Below, one piece after another: positions 1-7,552 of a DNA stretch of 14,868 bases. The stretch is from Verrucomicrobiota bacterium (lineage in GTDB: Bacteria > Verrucomicrobiota > Verrucomicrobiia > Opitutales > Seribacteraceae). The position numbers were made by a program, and so were the translations under genes. How positions within the stretch are numbered: position 1 is the stretch's first letter; the number at the start of each line of letters is the position of its first letter. The notes under the pieces were generated by a model. It was not told the origin of the DNA, did no database searches, and saw nothing but the letters and a program-made list of their open reading frames with translations. The stretch is taken from positions 1 through 14,868 of the forward strand of contig JACNJI010000397.1 of assembly GCA_014382645.1 (NCBI GenBank). Reading direction: 5' to 3'.

Positions 1-197
1 TTGATTAGTTGTGACCCTGAGCCGTTGAGATGGGGATGTTATGCGTGGCGTCCTTGCCTGCCTTTACGCTCCGGGTGGAACCACCTCAACTCGACATAGT
101 CATGAACCAAGGTTAACCCTTGCTAGCGGCGTTGCTTCAGATCAGTCAGACGAAGAATTATTCCGGATCTGCCGTTGAATTTACTTCTGCAATTCAA
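1..197. other. Gene-free stretch downstream of the heme lipoprotein
   Basis: I find no supportable gene in these 197 bases. The frame beginning at base 1 on the plus strand is open only to TAG at 97-99 and encodes nothing recognisable. Two short palindromic patches occur: GGTGG-AA-CCACC at 74-85 and GGTTAACC at 111-118. No stem followed by a T run was seen in the minus-strand direction, so no terminator is called after the lipoprotein gene. Confidence 0.5.
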
Positions 198-2732
198 TCA
201 ATTGGAACGAAAAAATCTAGAGTCTTCCACCTTCCCATCAGCTAGTAGGTAGGCCGTCAAGTCTTTCAATTCGTCTGGATTCAGCGAGTTCAATAAGCCG
301 GTAGGCATTGGGGAAATTAGCGAGGTTTCTTCTTGTTTAATAACGCTTTGTTCGAGTCTTGCAATGTCATTGGGAGCGAATGGATTTTCCGCTATAAACA
401 GACCCTCTTTGTCCCGTGATACGATGCGACCGGAAAAGACATTGCCGCTTTTGGTAGTAATGACGGAAGTGGCGTAGGTTTCGGGTAGTGCTCGGCTTGG
501 GTGAATGATGGCCTCAAGCATAGTTCCTCGAGAGTAACGTTGAGACAAGCCGTCGAGAACGGGTCCGAGTGCTTTTCCCTTGCCTGCGAAAATATGGCAA
601 TCGGCGCAAGAGGCGGCTTCATAGGTTCGTCGACCGTTTGCAAAATTGCGACTGCTTAGCGCCTCGGTCGCTTTCAATGCTGCGGTCAACGTCCAGTTGC
701 TGCCCGGACCTTGCGGGAGTATACGAGGACTTGATGGCGATGTTGCACGTGCTCCCAGTTTTGCCCTCCTAGTCGGAGTCAAAGCGTTTTCGACATTGTC
801 CGAAAGGCGATTAATAACATCGTGGTAGTTAGTGCCTGTAGGAGCATGTTTCAATGACTCGCGCAACCAGCTTGCCAGTCGTTGCATTTGGGCGGGTCGC
901 CAATTTCCGGCATCGGCATGGGACGCCATGAAGGCCAAGTGGAGACCGAGTGGGTCGGCCGGACTTTCCGCAAAGCGTCGGAACCTATCTCCGTAAGTTG
1001 GGTTTTGGTTCAGTATGGCGAAATCTACGTCAGTGCGGGAACTACGACGAGTTTGCAGAAGATTGAGGGTCTTGTTGATGAAACCCTTGGGTTCGAGACG
1101 ACTGAGAATACGACTCAACTCCATGTTGAGGGCATCGCTTGCGGCAGGGTAGGCCGCGTTCAACTGCGGGGTTATTATGGCCAACAGCTCCGGCGGTGGA
1201 GCGGGGTCTATCTTGGAGGCAATCGCAAGTGTTCGCAGGTAGGCGAGTTGGTTTCCCTCGTTCAATGACTCGAAATTCAAATTGCTAAGTTTTGCAAGTG
1301 CGGCCCGGCGATGGACGGGGGCTTTGCGGGCAAGGGCAAGCGAAGCGTGGATGGATGCCCGATTGTTTGTCTCTTTTTCAAAAAGGGTACGCCAACCATC
1401 TACGGGTTGTCTCTCAAGGGCGATTCGAGCGGCATGCCTAACCCAACGATCAGGGTTGCCCAAGCTTTCCCATGCTTCACGAAGAGCCCTGTCGCTAGGA
1501 TTACTCTGGTGAAAACTCTCGAGTCTGAGCCTTTGTTCCCTGAGCCTCGGGCTAGGCTGAGATTCTTGACTCGGTCCGGTTGGATTTTCGTGTCGAACTC
1601 GGTACAACTTGGAGGGAACGCCCCGACCACCCGTCACGAAATAGAGTGACCCGTCAGGATGAATTGCCGCATCGGTTACCGGCATGTTTGGCCCTGAGAG
1701 AAATACCTGACTTTTCGCTTTGTAGCCTGCCCCTTCCGGTTTCAGATGGATGCTGTGTATGGTTCCGAAGGTCCAATCCAAGACGAAAATGGCGTTCTTG
1801 TAAGGTTTTGGAAAATGGGTGAGGTGTCCCGACACCAATCCGGCCGGTGACGATGGTCCGAGCTCTGCGATAGGAGGCAAGGAGTCGGCATAGTGCTTGG
1901 GCCATTTTTCAGGACCTTTCCGCCAGCCGAAGTCAGCTCCATTGACAGCATGAAGAAAGCGTGGAGGGCGATACCAAGGAAGCCCTGCGTCTTGTTCGGC
2001 GTCTGAGTCACAGGTGAAGAGGTCACCCTGAGCATTGAGAACTACGTCGTAGGCATTCCGTAGACCTGAGGCGATAATCTCGATCTTTGAGGCATCCGGG
2101 GGAAGGAGACCAATCCAACCGCCTGGGGCGGGCAAGGAAGAGAAGGTCGTCTCCAATGTCGTGGGGCAATGGTTGCCCGCAATTAGGATTAGGTTTTCGC
2201 CGTCCGCTGACAGAATAATCGCATGTGGTCCGTGCTCACCTTCTCCCTGCAGAGGCAGAAGAAGTTCCGTCTGGTCATAGATCCCGTCATCATTCACGTC
2301 GCGGCATCTGACGAGTCCTTCTTTTTCATTACTTACCAAGTAGAGTGAGTTGAATGCTTCCAGGATGCCATGAACTTGCCCAGGGGCACCTCGGACTACC
2401 TCCATTTCCTCGACCCTCCCTTCGTCGTTCAAGCGAATACGACTGAGAGGACCCTTCTCGGAACCCGCCAGAAGGTCTCCCTTGGAGTCGAAGGTTAGGC
2501 TGATCAATGAACCGAAGGGGACCAATGGTATGTCGTGGAGCTTTTCCACGATGAAGCTTTCCGGTCGACGGATTCCTTCGATCGTTACTAGTTTTACCTT
2601 TTCCTCTTTTTCTCCCGATTCACCATTCGTCTTGTTAGTGCCCCGGTCTGCCTTGTCGCCGCAAGCCGTAAAGGAAAGGACAAAGGCAAAATATAAGCAT
2701 GCTCGTGTAGGCGTCACAGAAATTCTTTCCAT
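198..2732 (-). CDS. PVC-type heme-binding lipoprotein: propeller, helical repeats, CxxCH cytochrome domain
   Basis: This 844-residue protein is probably an exported redox lipoprotein. Residues 1-24 look like a lipoprotein signal: Arg3 and Arg10, a hydrophobic core, then SFTAC with Cys24 as the likely lipidated residue. A Lys/Glu-rich linker follows to about 48. Residues 65-380 resemble the sorbosone/glucose-dehydrogenase-like beta-propeller common in Planctomycetes and Verrucomicrobia, including NAYDV (227-231), PWYRPPRFLH (252-261) and FGWRKGPEKWP (268-278). An EF-hand-like loop lies at 145-156 (Asp145, Asn147, Asp149, Asp153, Glu156). Residues 400-660 are helical and HEAT-like. The C-terminal 690-835 is the PVC heme-binding domain: CADCH at 709-713 binds heme, and Met809 in SPMPTGL is the likely distal ligand. 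The ATG at 2732 overlaps the end of kdgD by 19 bases, which suggests translational coupling. Family assignment is firm. Enzymatic activity and substrate are inferred only. Confidence 0.88.
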   Translation of the reverse strand: MERISVTPTRACLYFAFVLSFTACGDKADRGTNKTNGESGEKEEKVKLVTIEGIRRPESFIVEKLHDIPLVPFGSLISLTFDSKGDLLAGSEKGPLSRIRLNDEGRVEEMEVVRGAPGQVHGILEAFNSLYLVSNEKEGLVRCRDVNDDGIYDQTELLLPLQGEGEHGPHAIILSADGENLILIAGNHCPTTLETTFSSLPAPGGWIGLLPPDASKIEIIASGLRNAYDVVLNAQGDLFTCDSDAEQDAGLPWYRPPRFLHAVNGADFGWRKGPEKWPKHYADSLPPIAELGPSSPAGLVSGHLTHFPKPYKNAIFVLDWTFGTIHSIHLKPEGAGYKAKSQVFLSGPNMPVTDAAIHPDGSLYFVTGGRGVPSKLYRVRHENPTGPSQESQPSPRLREQRLRLESFHQSNPSDRALREAWESLGNPDRWVRHAARIALERQPVDGWRTLFEKETNNRASIHASLALARKAPVHRRAALAKLSNLNFESLNEGNQLAYLRTLAIASKIDPAPPPELLAIITPQLNAAYPAASDALNMELSRILSRLEPKGFINKTLNLLQTRRSSRTDVDFAILNQNPTYGDRFRRFAESPADPLGLHLAFMASHADAGNWRPAQMQRLASWLRESLKHAPTGTNYHDVINRLSDNVENALTPTRRAKLGARATSPSSPRILPQGPGSNWTLTAALKATEALSSRNFANGRRTYEAASCADCHIFAGKGKALGPVLDGLSQRYSRGTMLEAIIHPSRALPETYATSVITTKSGNVFSGRIVSRDKEGLFIAENPFAPNDIARLEQSVIKQEETSLISPMPTGLLNSLNPDELKDLTAYLLADGKVEDSRFFRSN
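594..608 (-). other. CxxCH heme c attachment motif
   Basis: These 15 bases encode CADCH, residues 709-713 of the lipoprotein. The two cysteines would form thioether bonds to heme and the histidine would be the proximal iron ligand, as in c-type cytochromes. Attachment takes place outside the cytoplasm, which agrees with the N-terminal export signal. Confidence 0.85.
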
Positions 2733-3622
2733 CCGTCTAGAATGGCTTGTAGTTCAGGGTGCTCCTCGGTTTTTACATCGATCAGAGGAGGGCGAACTGG
2801 GCCGCCCGCAAGACCTCTAAGTTCGAGCAGAGTTTTCATTGCCGATACTTCGTATCCTTTGCATCGAGTACGTAGGTTGTAAAGAGGCAAGACATGTTTG
2901 TCAGTTACTGCTGCGAGTGTTCCTTCATCGCGTGCGGCAGCGACCTCATGAAGGAGGATGGAAAGCTTTGGCGCAACGCATGAAATACTGGAAGTGTAGC
3001 GACGTACTCCGATCCCGTAATAGCCGCTGACGTGGTCGTCGCCTACGCCGCCAATCCAGGTGAAGCGTTGACCGAGTCGAGATCTGATGCGTTGGAAGTT
3101 TCGCAATTCGCCTTGCCCGTCTTTCCAGCCCACGAGAGTGGGCACTTCCTCGGCGAGATTTTCTGCTTGTTCCGCGGATAGGTTCAACCAATCCCGGGTA
3201 TAGATAAGCATGGGAAGGTCGGTAGCATTGCCAATGGCCTTACAGTAGGCAGTTAGACCTTCGACTGCGGGGTTTGGATAGTAGGGGGGCAAAATGAGCA
3301 AAGCGGCGGCCCCCGCCTTGGCTGCCTCGGTGGCCATGCTCACGGCAATGCGTGACCCGTAACCGACGCCTGCTATTACCGGCATCCGTCCCTCCGTAAC
3401 GTTTACTGCGGATTGTACGACTGCGACATATTCCTCGCGGTCGAGGGAATACATTTCGCCCGTGCCGCCCGCGGCAACGAACGTAGTAAATGGTTCTTGA
3501 AGTATGACTTCTAGATTGTTTTTGAATCCCTCTAGGTTCAGAGCGTAGTCGGCATGAAAAGGTGTTACGGGGAAGCCTATGACTCCCTCGGGAATAAGTT
3601 CGCTGAAAGGTTGGTCGGACAT
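2714..3622 (-). CDS. kdgD: 5-dehydro-4-deoxyglucarate dehydratase (DapA/NAL superfamily)
   Basis: This 302-residue cytoplasmic enzyme should convert 5-keto-4-deoxy-D-glucarate to 2-oxoglutarate semialdehyde, CO2 and water (EC 4.2.1.41). It is a TIM barrel of the dihydrodipicolinate synthase superfamily. Visible landmarks are GGTGE (52-56), which binds the alpha-keto acid, LLILPPYY (108-115), the catalytic Tyr141 in IYTRD, and the Schiff-base lysine Lys167 in GWKDGQGE. The C-terminal GGPVRPPL (273-280) followed by EEHPEL is typical of the KdgD branch and separates it from DapA and NanA. The length is usual for the family. It lies 82 bases after gudD, which makes its substrate, so context and sequence agree. 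The ATG at 3622 has no clear Shine-Dalgarno sequence. The residue after Tyr141 is Thr where I recall Asn in better-known members; the effect is unknown. Confidence 0.9.
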   Translation of the reverse strand: MSDQPFSELIPEGVIGFPVTPFHADYALNLEGFKNNLEVILQEPFTTFVAAGGTGEMYSLDREEYVAVVQSAVNVTEGRMPVIAGVGYGSRIAVSMATEAAKAGAAALLILPPYYPNPAVEGLTAYCKAIGNATDLPMLIYTRDWLNLSAEQAENLAEEVPTLVGWKDGQGELRNFQRIRSRLGQRFTWIGGVGDDHVSGYYGIGVRRYTSSISCVAPKLSILLHEVAAARDEGTLAAVTDKHVLPLYNLRTRCKGYEVSAMKTLLELRGLAGGPVRPPLIDVKTEEHPELQAILDGWKEFL

Positions 3623-3651
3623 TTTGTATAAATAGTTCTAAAATCTATGGA

Positions 3652-3675
3652 GCTTGCCATGCGTCAGGGACAAGC
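3652..3675 (-). other. Inverted repeat in the gudD-kdgD gap
   Basis: Between gudD and kdgD the minus strand reads GCTTGTCC, nine bases, then GGCAAGC, giving a seven-pair stem with one bulged T. No run of T follows, so it does not look like a rho-independent terminator. It could be an mRNA stability or processing hairpin between two cotranscribed genes, or chance. Confidence 0.3.
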
Positions 3676-3704
3676 AAAATTCTTTGTGGTCCAGCTCAAT
3701 GTTT

Positions 3705-5009
3705 TTACCAACGTGGCAAAATTCGCTTCCAGTCGGGGTCTACGTATTTTTGCATTTCAGCTTCGTCGTCCCGTTTCCGATATGGAATTGAGCGATACAA
3801 TTCCTTGCCTCGGGCGATCTGGTCGTAGTCCAATGTTGCTCCAAGTCCTCCGCTTTCAGGTATCAAAACTTCTCCGTTGCTGATTGTAACTCGCCCGCCG
3901 TCAGCGATCTCGTCTTGTTCCGATTGCCATGGGTAATGAGTATCACAAGCGTAGGAGAGGTGGTGAGTGGCTGCCGCGACGTGGGTCATGGCGAGAAGTG
4001 AAATACCGAGGTGACTGTTGGAGTGCATCGACAAACCGATGCCAAAGGTTTGGCAGGTTTTGGCCAGATGTTGGACTTGCCGCATGCCTCCCCAGTAGTG
4101 GTGATCACATAGTACGATCTGTACGGCATCCTTCTTTACGGCCTCGGGCAGGTCCCCGAACGAGGTGACCGAAACATTACTGGCGAGCGGTATGTCTACG
4201 CCCTCGGCAAGCAATCGTTTGCGAACCTCAGCCATGCCGTCAAGTCCTGCGGTGGGGTCTTCGAGGTAACCTCCGTTTGATAGCTCATCGGCGAGGGCAA
4301 GGCCTACCTTGACTGATGTGTCGATCGACCATGCACAGTTTGGGTCGATGCGGAGTGGCACGTCGGGACCTAGCTCTCGGCGGAGTTGTTTTATGGTCTC
4401 TATCTCAATTTCGGGATCGAGTACGCCCGCCTTGAACTTGATGTCCTTGAAACCGTAACGATCTACCATTTGCCTGACCTGCACAACCAATTGCTCAGGG
4501 GTAAGGGCTTCACCGTATTCGTCGTCCCTGAGATCGTCGCCTTCGCCACCGCCACCGTCGTGCTTGTAGAATGGGTAAGCGGAGAATGAAACTGAATCGC
4601 GCACCCTACCACCTATCAGGTCGCAAACAGGGACCTCCAAGCTCTTTCCTATTAGGTCTAGACAAGCAGTCTCTATCGCCGCATAGCTTCTTGCATCGGC
4701 ATCCAGAGGGTTTTCTCCGGGTACATGGTGTGTTTGAGATCTTTCCATGCCCGAAGCTCCACCCTCGATTAATGGAATAAGATCTCCCAATAACTTCCAG
4801 GGGTTTGCTTGCACTACGCGGTCTCTAAGATTTTCCAACGCCGTAGCCGGTTCTTCGCCCCCGTATGTTTCGGCGATGCCGACGACACCGTCCTCACTTT
4901 CCAGTTCAATGACGTTGCGGAGCGCGTAGGGTTGGTGCAGACCGTAGGAACTCCTCAGCGGAGGATCGGCCATGGCGATGGAATGAATTCGTAGATCAGT
5001 TATGCGCAT
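3705..5009 (-). CDS. gudD: Glucarate dehydratase (enolase superfamily)
   Basis: This 434-residue enzyme should dehydrate D-glucarate (and probably L-idarate) to 5-keto-4-deoxyglucarate in the cytoplasm (EC 4.2.1.40). The N-terminal capping domain covers about 1-135 and the barrel the rest. All residues expected for a working glucarate dehydratase are visible: the KxK pair Lys191/Lys193 in DIKFKAGV; metal ligands Asp222 (with Asn224) in RIDPN, Glu250 in YLEDPT and Asn278 in LASNVS; Asp302 in LCDHHYWGG; and the general base His329 in SMHSNSH. A Gly- and Asp-rich loop at 151-163 precedes the barrel. The length is close to that of known GudD proteins. It sits 110 bases after the permease gene and is followed by kdgD, which uses its product. 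A palindrome lies three bases before the ATG at 5009. Identity is confident; preference among aldarates is not settled by sequence. Confidence 0.95.
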   Translation of the reverse strand: MRITDLRIHSIAMADPPLRSSYGLHQPYALRNVIELESEDGVVGIAETYGGEEPATALENLRDRVVQANPWKLLGDLIPLIEGGASGMERSQTHHVPGENPLDADARSYAAIETACLDLIGKSLEVPVCDLIGGRVRDSVSFSAYPFYKHDGGGGEGDDLRDDEYGEALTPEQLVVQVRQMVDRYGFKDIKFKAGVLDPEIEIETIKQLRRELGPDVPLRIDPNCAWSIDTSVKVGLALADELSNGGYLEDPTAGLDGMAEVRKRLLAEGVDIPLASNVSVTSFGDLPEAVKKDAVQIVLCDHHYWGGMRQVQHLAKTCQTFGIGLSMHSNSHLGISLLAMTHVAAATHHLSYACDTHYPWQSEQDEIADGGRVTISNGEVLIPESGGLGATLDYDQIARGKELYRSIPYRKRDDEAEMQKYVDPDWKRILPRW

Positions 5010-5012
5010 CGT

Positions 5013-5026
5013 TGATTATTTAATCA
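5013..5026. promoter_or_regulatory. 14-base palindrome just before the gudD start
   Basis: The sequence TGATTATTTAATCA has perfect six-base arms around two central bases and ends three bases before the gudD ATG. It occupies the place where a ribosome would bind. It could be a repressor operator or a small mRNA stem that limits translation. No regulator gene is present in the window to pair with it. The site is A+T-rich, so chance is possible. Confidence 0.35.
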
Positions 5027-5032
5027 TGGCTA

Positions 5033-5061
5033 TTCTTAACGATATTCGACTGTCACGCCAA
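5033..5061 (-). promoter_or_regulatory. Weak candidate sigma70-type promoter for gudD-kdgD
   Basis: On the minus strand TTGGCG (5056-5061) is followed after 17 bases by TAAGAA (5033-5038). The first matches four of six bases of the TTGACA consensus and the second three of six of TATAAT. The position, just upstream of the palindrome before gudD and inside the 110-base gap after gntP, is sensible. The base match alone is weak. Confidence 0.22.
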
Positions 5062-5119
5062 TCTAAAGGCTAAAACGGGATTCTCGAAACTGCCTTGAAC
5101 TTTTTCTTCAGTCCACTGT

Positions 5120-6565
5120 CTAGAAGATGAAGTGGGGCCAAAGATTTGCCAAAAGGAGAGTTACGGCAATGCCGATGACTCCAAGTAAGCTGATAATACA
5201 GGAGAAGGTTTTGAGTGTTTCCCCCTCGGTGAAGCCGGCGAGGCGACCCACTACCCAGAAGCCACTATCGTTCATCCATGGAAAAGGTTTTGCTCCGCAT
5301 CCGATGGCAAGCGCCACGTAGCCAATCCAATATTCACCGTTCGGTTCTATGATACCTCCAACGATACCCACAGCGGTAATCATCGCGACAGTGGCCGAAC
5401 CTTGAGCAATGCGAATCACCACGGTTACGAAAAACGCTATCAGTAGTATGCCCGTTAGTCCCATTCCGGAGCCGTCGACCCAGGCGTTTACCTCTGAACC
5501 GATGCCTGTCTGTTGGAGAATGCCGCCAAAAGCTCCTCCCATTCCGGTTATGAGTATGATGGACCCCGCGCTTCCGAGGGACTTGCGAATGGCATCCACT
5601 AATTCCTTCCCCTTCTTCGCCCCGGACTTCGTAAGTAACCACAAGGCCATTCCGGCTCCTAGAGTCAGGGCTAGGTTCTTGTCGCCCAAGGCGGCCAAAA
5701 CGGAAAGCAGTTCCTGTTGTCCTTTGCTCGGTTCGTCGCCAAAGACCTGTTTCATCAAGGAGTAGCCCGCGATCAGAATCACAGGGACGAGGGTAGGGGC
5801 AAGGGAAAGCCAAAGGCTGGGCAGTTCGTCATCGGTACGGTTGGCCATTGTCTTGAGGTCCTCGGTCGTCAAATCCTCGCTCCCTCGAACATCCATGGGC
5901 CATCGATTGTTCGCCCAGCGCGCATAGACGAAACCGCCCATCATGCCGAAGATGCCGACCGTCAAGCCACCTATTATCATTTCTCCCAAGTCCACTCCCA
6001 GTTCACCGGCGACCAGCAACGGTCCCGGCGTAGGTGGTACGAGCGAATGCGTCATCGAGCCTCCCGCGATAATGGCCAAGACGTACAGCAAGTAGTTCTT
6101 CCCCGTGCGGGAAGCCAAAGCTTTCGCCAAGGGTATCATGAGGTAAAATACGGTGTCGAAGAAGACAGGTATCCCCAGTATGAAGCTGCTTCCGGAAAGG
6201 GCATAAGGAGCGCGTTTCTCTCCACACAGTTTAAGTGCCGAACGCACGATGCGATCGGCCGCTCCGCTTTCCAACAGACAAGTCCCAATTATTGCGGCCA
6301 TTGCGATGATGAGTCCTACCTTGGCGCAGGTGCGTCCAAAACCCTCGGCTATTCTTTTTCCAACGGATTGATCAGCCAGTTTCCCTGCGACTTCGCTCGA
6401 CTCCTTTTTTTCAACTTCCCAATGGTGCAGGAGATTTTCCCGTGGCGTCAAAAAACCTACGACAAAGGCAGCCAAGGTAAGGGCGAGAAAGGCATGCAGC
6501 CTCAACCAAAGAATCCCGACAAGGACTGTTCCGATCCCGATCAACAATAAAACAACGGGAGACAT
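5120..6565 (-). CDS. GntP-family sugar-acid permease (H+ symporter)
   Basis: This 481-residue inner-membrane protein belongs to the gluconate:H+ symporter (GntP) family. Hydrophobic segments run through the whole length, starting at 3-40. Family landmarks are PVFFDTVFYLMIPLAKAL (133-150), THSLVPPTPGP (172-182), RIAQGSATVA (385-394) and MNDSGFW (431-437). A polar stretch at about 42-75 and another at 222-250 would be loops. The length is slightly above the roughly 450 residues of E. coli members. Known members carry gluconate, idonate, fructuronate, glycerate or D-serine. Here the next two genes degrade glucarate, so I infer a hexaric acid substrate, which would be less usual for the family. 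The ATG at 6565 lies 18 bases after the preceding stop codon, suggesting co-transcription with the secreted-protein gene. A plain gluconate transporter remains possible. Confidence 0.9.
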   Translation of the reverse strand: MSPVVLLLIGIGTVLVGILWLRLHAFLALTLAAFVVGFLTPRENLLHHWEVEKKESSEVAGKLADQSVGKRIAEGFGRTCAKVGLIIAMAAIIGTCLLESGAADRIVRSALKLCGEKRAPYALSGSSFILGIPVFFDTVFYLMIPLAKALASRTGKNYLLYVLAIIAGGSMTHSLVPPTPGPLLVAGELGVDLGEMIIGGLTVGIFGMMGGFVYARWANNRWPMDVRGSEDLTTEDLKTMANRTDDELPSLWLSLAPTLVPVILIAGYSLMKQVFGDEPSKGQQELLSVLAALGDKNLALTLGAGMALWLLTKSGAKKGKELVDAIRKSLGSAGSIILITGMGGAFGGILQQTGIGSEVNAWVDGSGMGLTGILLIAFFVTVVIRIAQGSATVAMITAVGIVGGIIEPNGEYWIGYVALAIGCGAKPFPWMNDSGFWVVGRLAGFTEGETLKTFSCIISLLGVIGIAVTLLLANLWPHFIF

Positions 6566-6583
6566 GAAATTATCGAGGAAAAG

Positions 6584-7513
6584 TTAGTTGCCCGTTGGGG
6601 CGGTAGGACTAATCTCAGGAGATGCCGGCGGGTGCGCGACAGATGGGGTGGACGGCTTGCCATTTTTCTTTGGCACTGATTGAATACCTATTGGTAATTG
6701 ATCCTCATCTTCTGCAAAATCCATGATTTTATGAATTGTCGGTCGATCGTTCTTGTCGGAAATCCATACCATGCCTCTGGCTGTGGGAATATCAAAGAAA
6801 AGTTTCGTTGCTCGTTGCCTTGGGTTGTTTCTGTCGGAGACGTCATAAACCTGCAAGAATAGATCTCCGTTTTTGTCCGCTTTACCAGGAGCGAGGTGCC
6901 TTTTCCCGGAACCTAGATTAAATCTCGTGGTTCCAAAGCGGATGCCGTAATCTTTTTTGCTTTGCGAAATGAATGCATAGCTACCCGGCGGATTTGATTT
7001 TTCGTCGAATGGCATTGGATAGCTTCGGATTGTATTCCCGCTCGACATAATTAAAAGCAGTATTTCTTTCGCGTTTTCGGGAAAAGTAGCCGTTCCAACG
7101 AGTTTCCTTTCACTTTCGTTAACATCAACTATTTCGCCTTCACTATTCTCATAGCTTTGCGCTTGGTGATAGATCTCAAGAGTTTTGGGAGCATCTTCCC
7201 GGCCGTAAAAGGCATATGGAGAAGATATTTTATCTGAAGCAATTATAAGAGGTTCCCACGAGGCGTTTTCATCCTCTCCGTTTCCGAGTGGAAAGTATAA
7301 CAAGTCCTTCAAGCTGGTGTTCCCCCATCCGACTACGGAGAAAGTGATTTTCGGCTCTAAAAACTCTTCGTTCTTATCTTCAACGGTTGGCGGTTCAACA
7401 AGAACCGCACCACTGGGTGGTTCCGGCGTTAACTGCCCGTATGTCGGGGCTTGGTGGATCCCCATCAATAAAACAATTAAAATCGCACCTGCGCACGGTA
7501 ATGAATCGATCAT
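6584..7513 (-). CDS. Secreted protein of unknown function
   Basis: I do not recognise a family for this 309-residue protein. Residues 1-26 look like a Sec signal peptide with a hydrophobic core (AGAILIVLLMGI) and a likely cut near residue 26. The body (about 55-275) looks beta-rich and globular, without an obvious catalytic motif. The tail from about 280 is rich in Pro, Ser, Thr and Lys, like a linker or wall-facing tail. It contains ADKNGDLFL (212-220), a motif shared in short form with the giant protein encoded just upstream (DKNGN there). It begins 39 bases after that gene's stop and ends 18 bases before gntP. I infer that it is an exported partner of the giant prepilin-like protein. The coding region seems more A+T-rich than the M20 gene. 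Start at ATG 7513; no clear Shine-Dalgarno. Confidence 0.75.
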   Translation of the reverse strand: MIDSLPCAGAILIVLLMGIHQAPTYGQLTPEPPSGAVLVEPPTVEDKNEEFLEPKITFSVVGWGNTSLKDLLYFPLGNGEDENASWEPLIIASDKISSPYAFYGREDAPKTLEIYHQAQSYENSEGEIVDVNESERKLVGTATFPENAKEILLLIMSSGNTIRSYPMPFDEKSNPPGSYAFISQSKKDYGIRFGTTRFNLGSGKRHLAPGKADKNGDLFLQVYDVSDRNNPRQRATKLFFDIPTARGMVWISDKNDRPTIHKIMDFAEDEDQLPIGIQSVPKKNGKPSTPSVAHPPASPEISPTAPTGN

Positions 7514-7552
7514 GTCTTCTGAATGGCTTTGAAGTCAGCGACCTTATGTGGG

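Noticed and set aside
1..99. Plus-strand open frame running in from the window edge
   Set aside because: It ends at TAG after 32 codons, shows no conserved motif, and sits in a region otherwise free of coding signal.
151..211. CAATT and AATTG short inverted repeat near the lipoprotein stop
   Set aside because: The stem has only five A+T-rich pairs and overlaps the stop codon, and no T run follows, so it is not a convincing terminator.
882..1268. Plus-strand open frame of 128 codons
   Set aside because: It lies opposite the helical region of the heme lipoprotein and shows no recognisable motif or start signal.
5334..5813. Second minus-strand frame of 159 codons inside gntP
   Set aside because: It is out of frame with the permease, with an Arg/Gly-rich composition typical of shadow frames.
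5717..6550. Long plus-strand open frame of 277 codons opposite gntP
   Set aside because: The translation is rich in Arg, Gln and His with no family features, and it lies exactly opposite a well-supported permease gene. It is a shadow frame.
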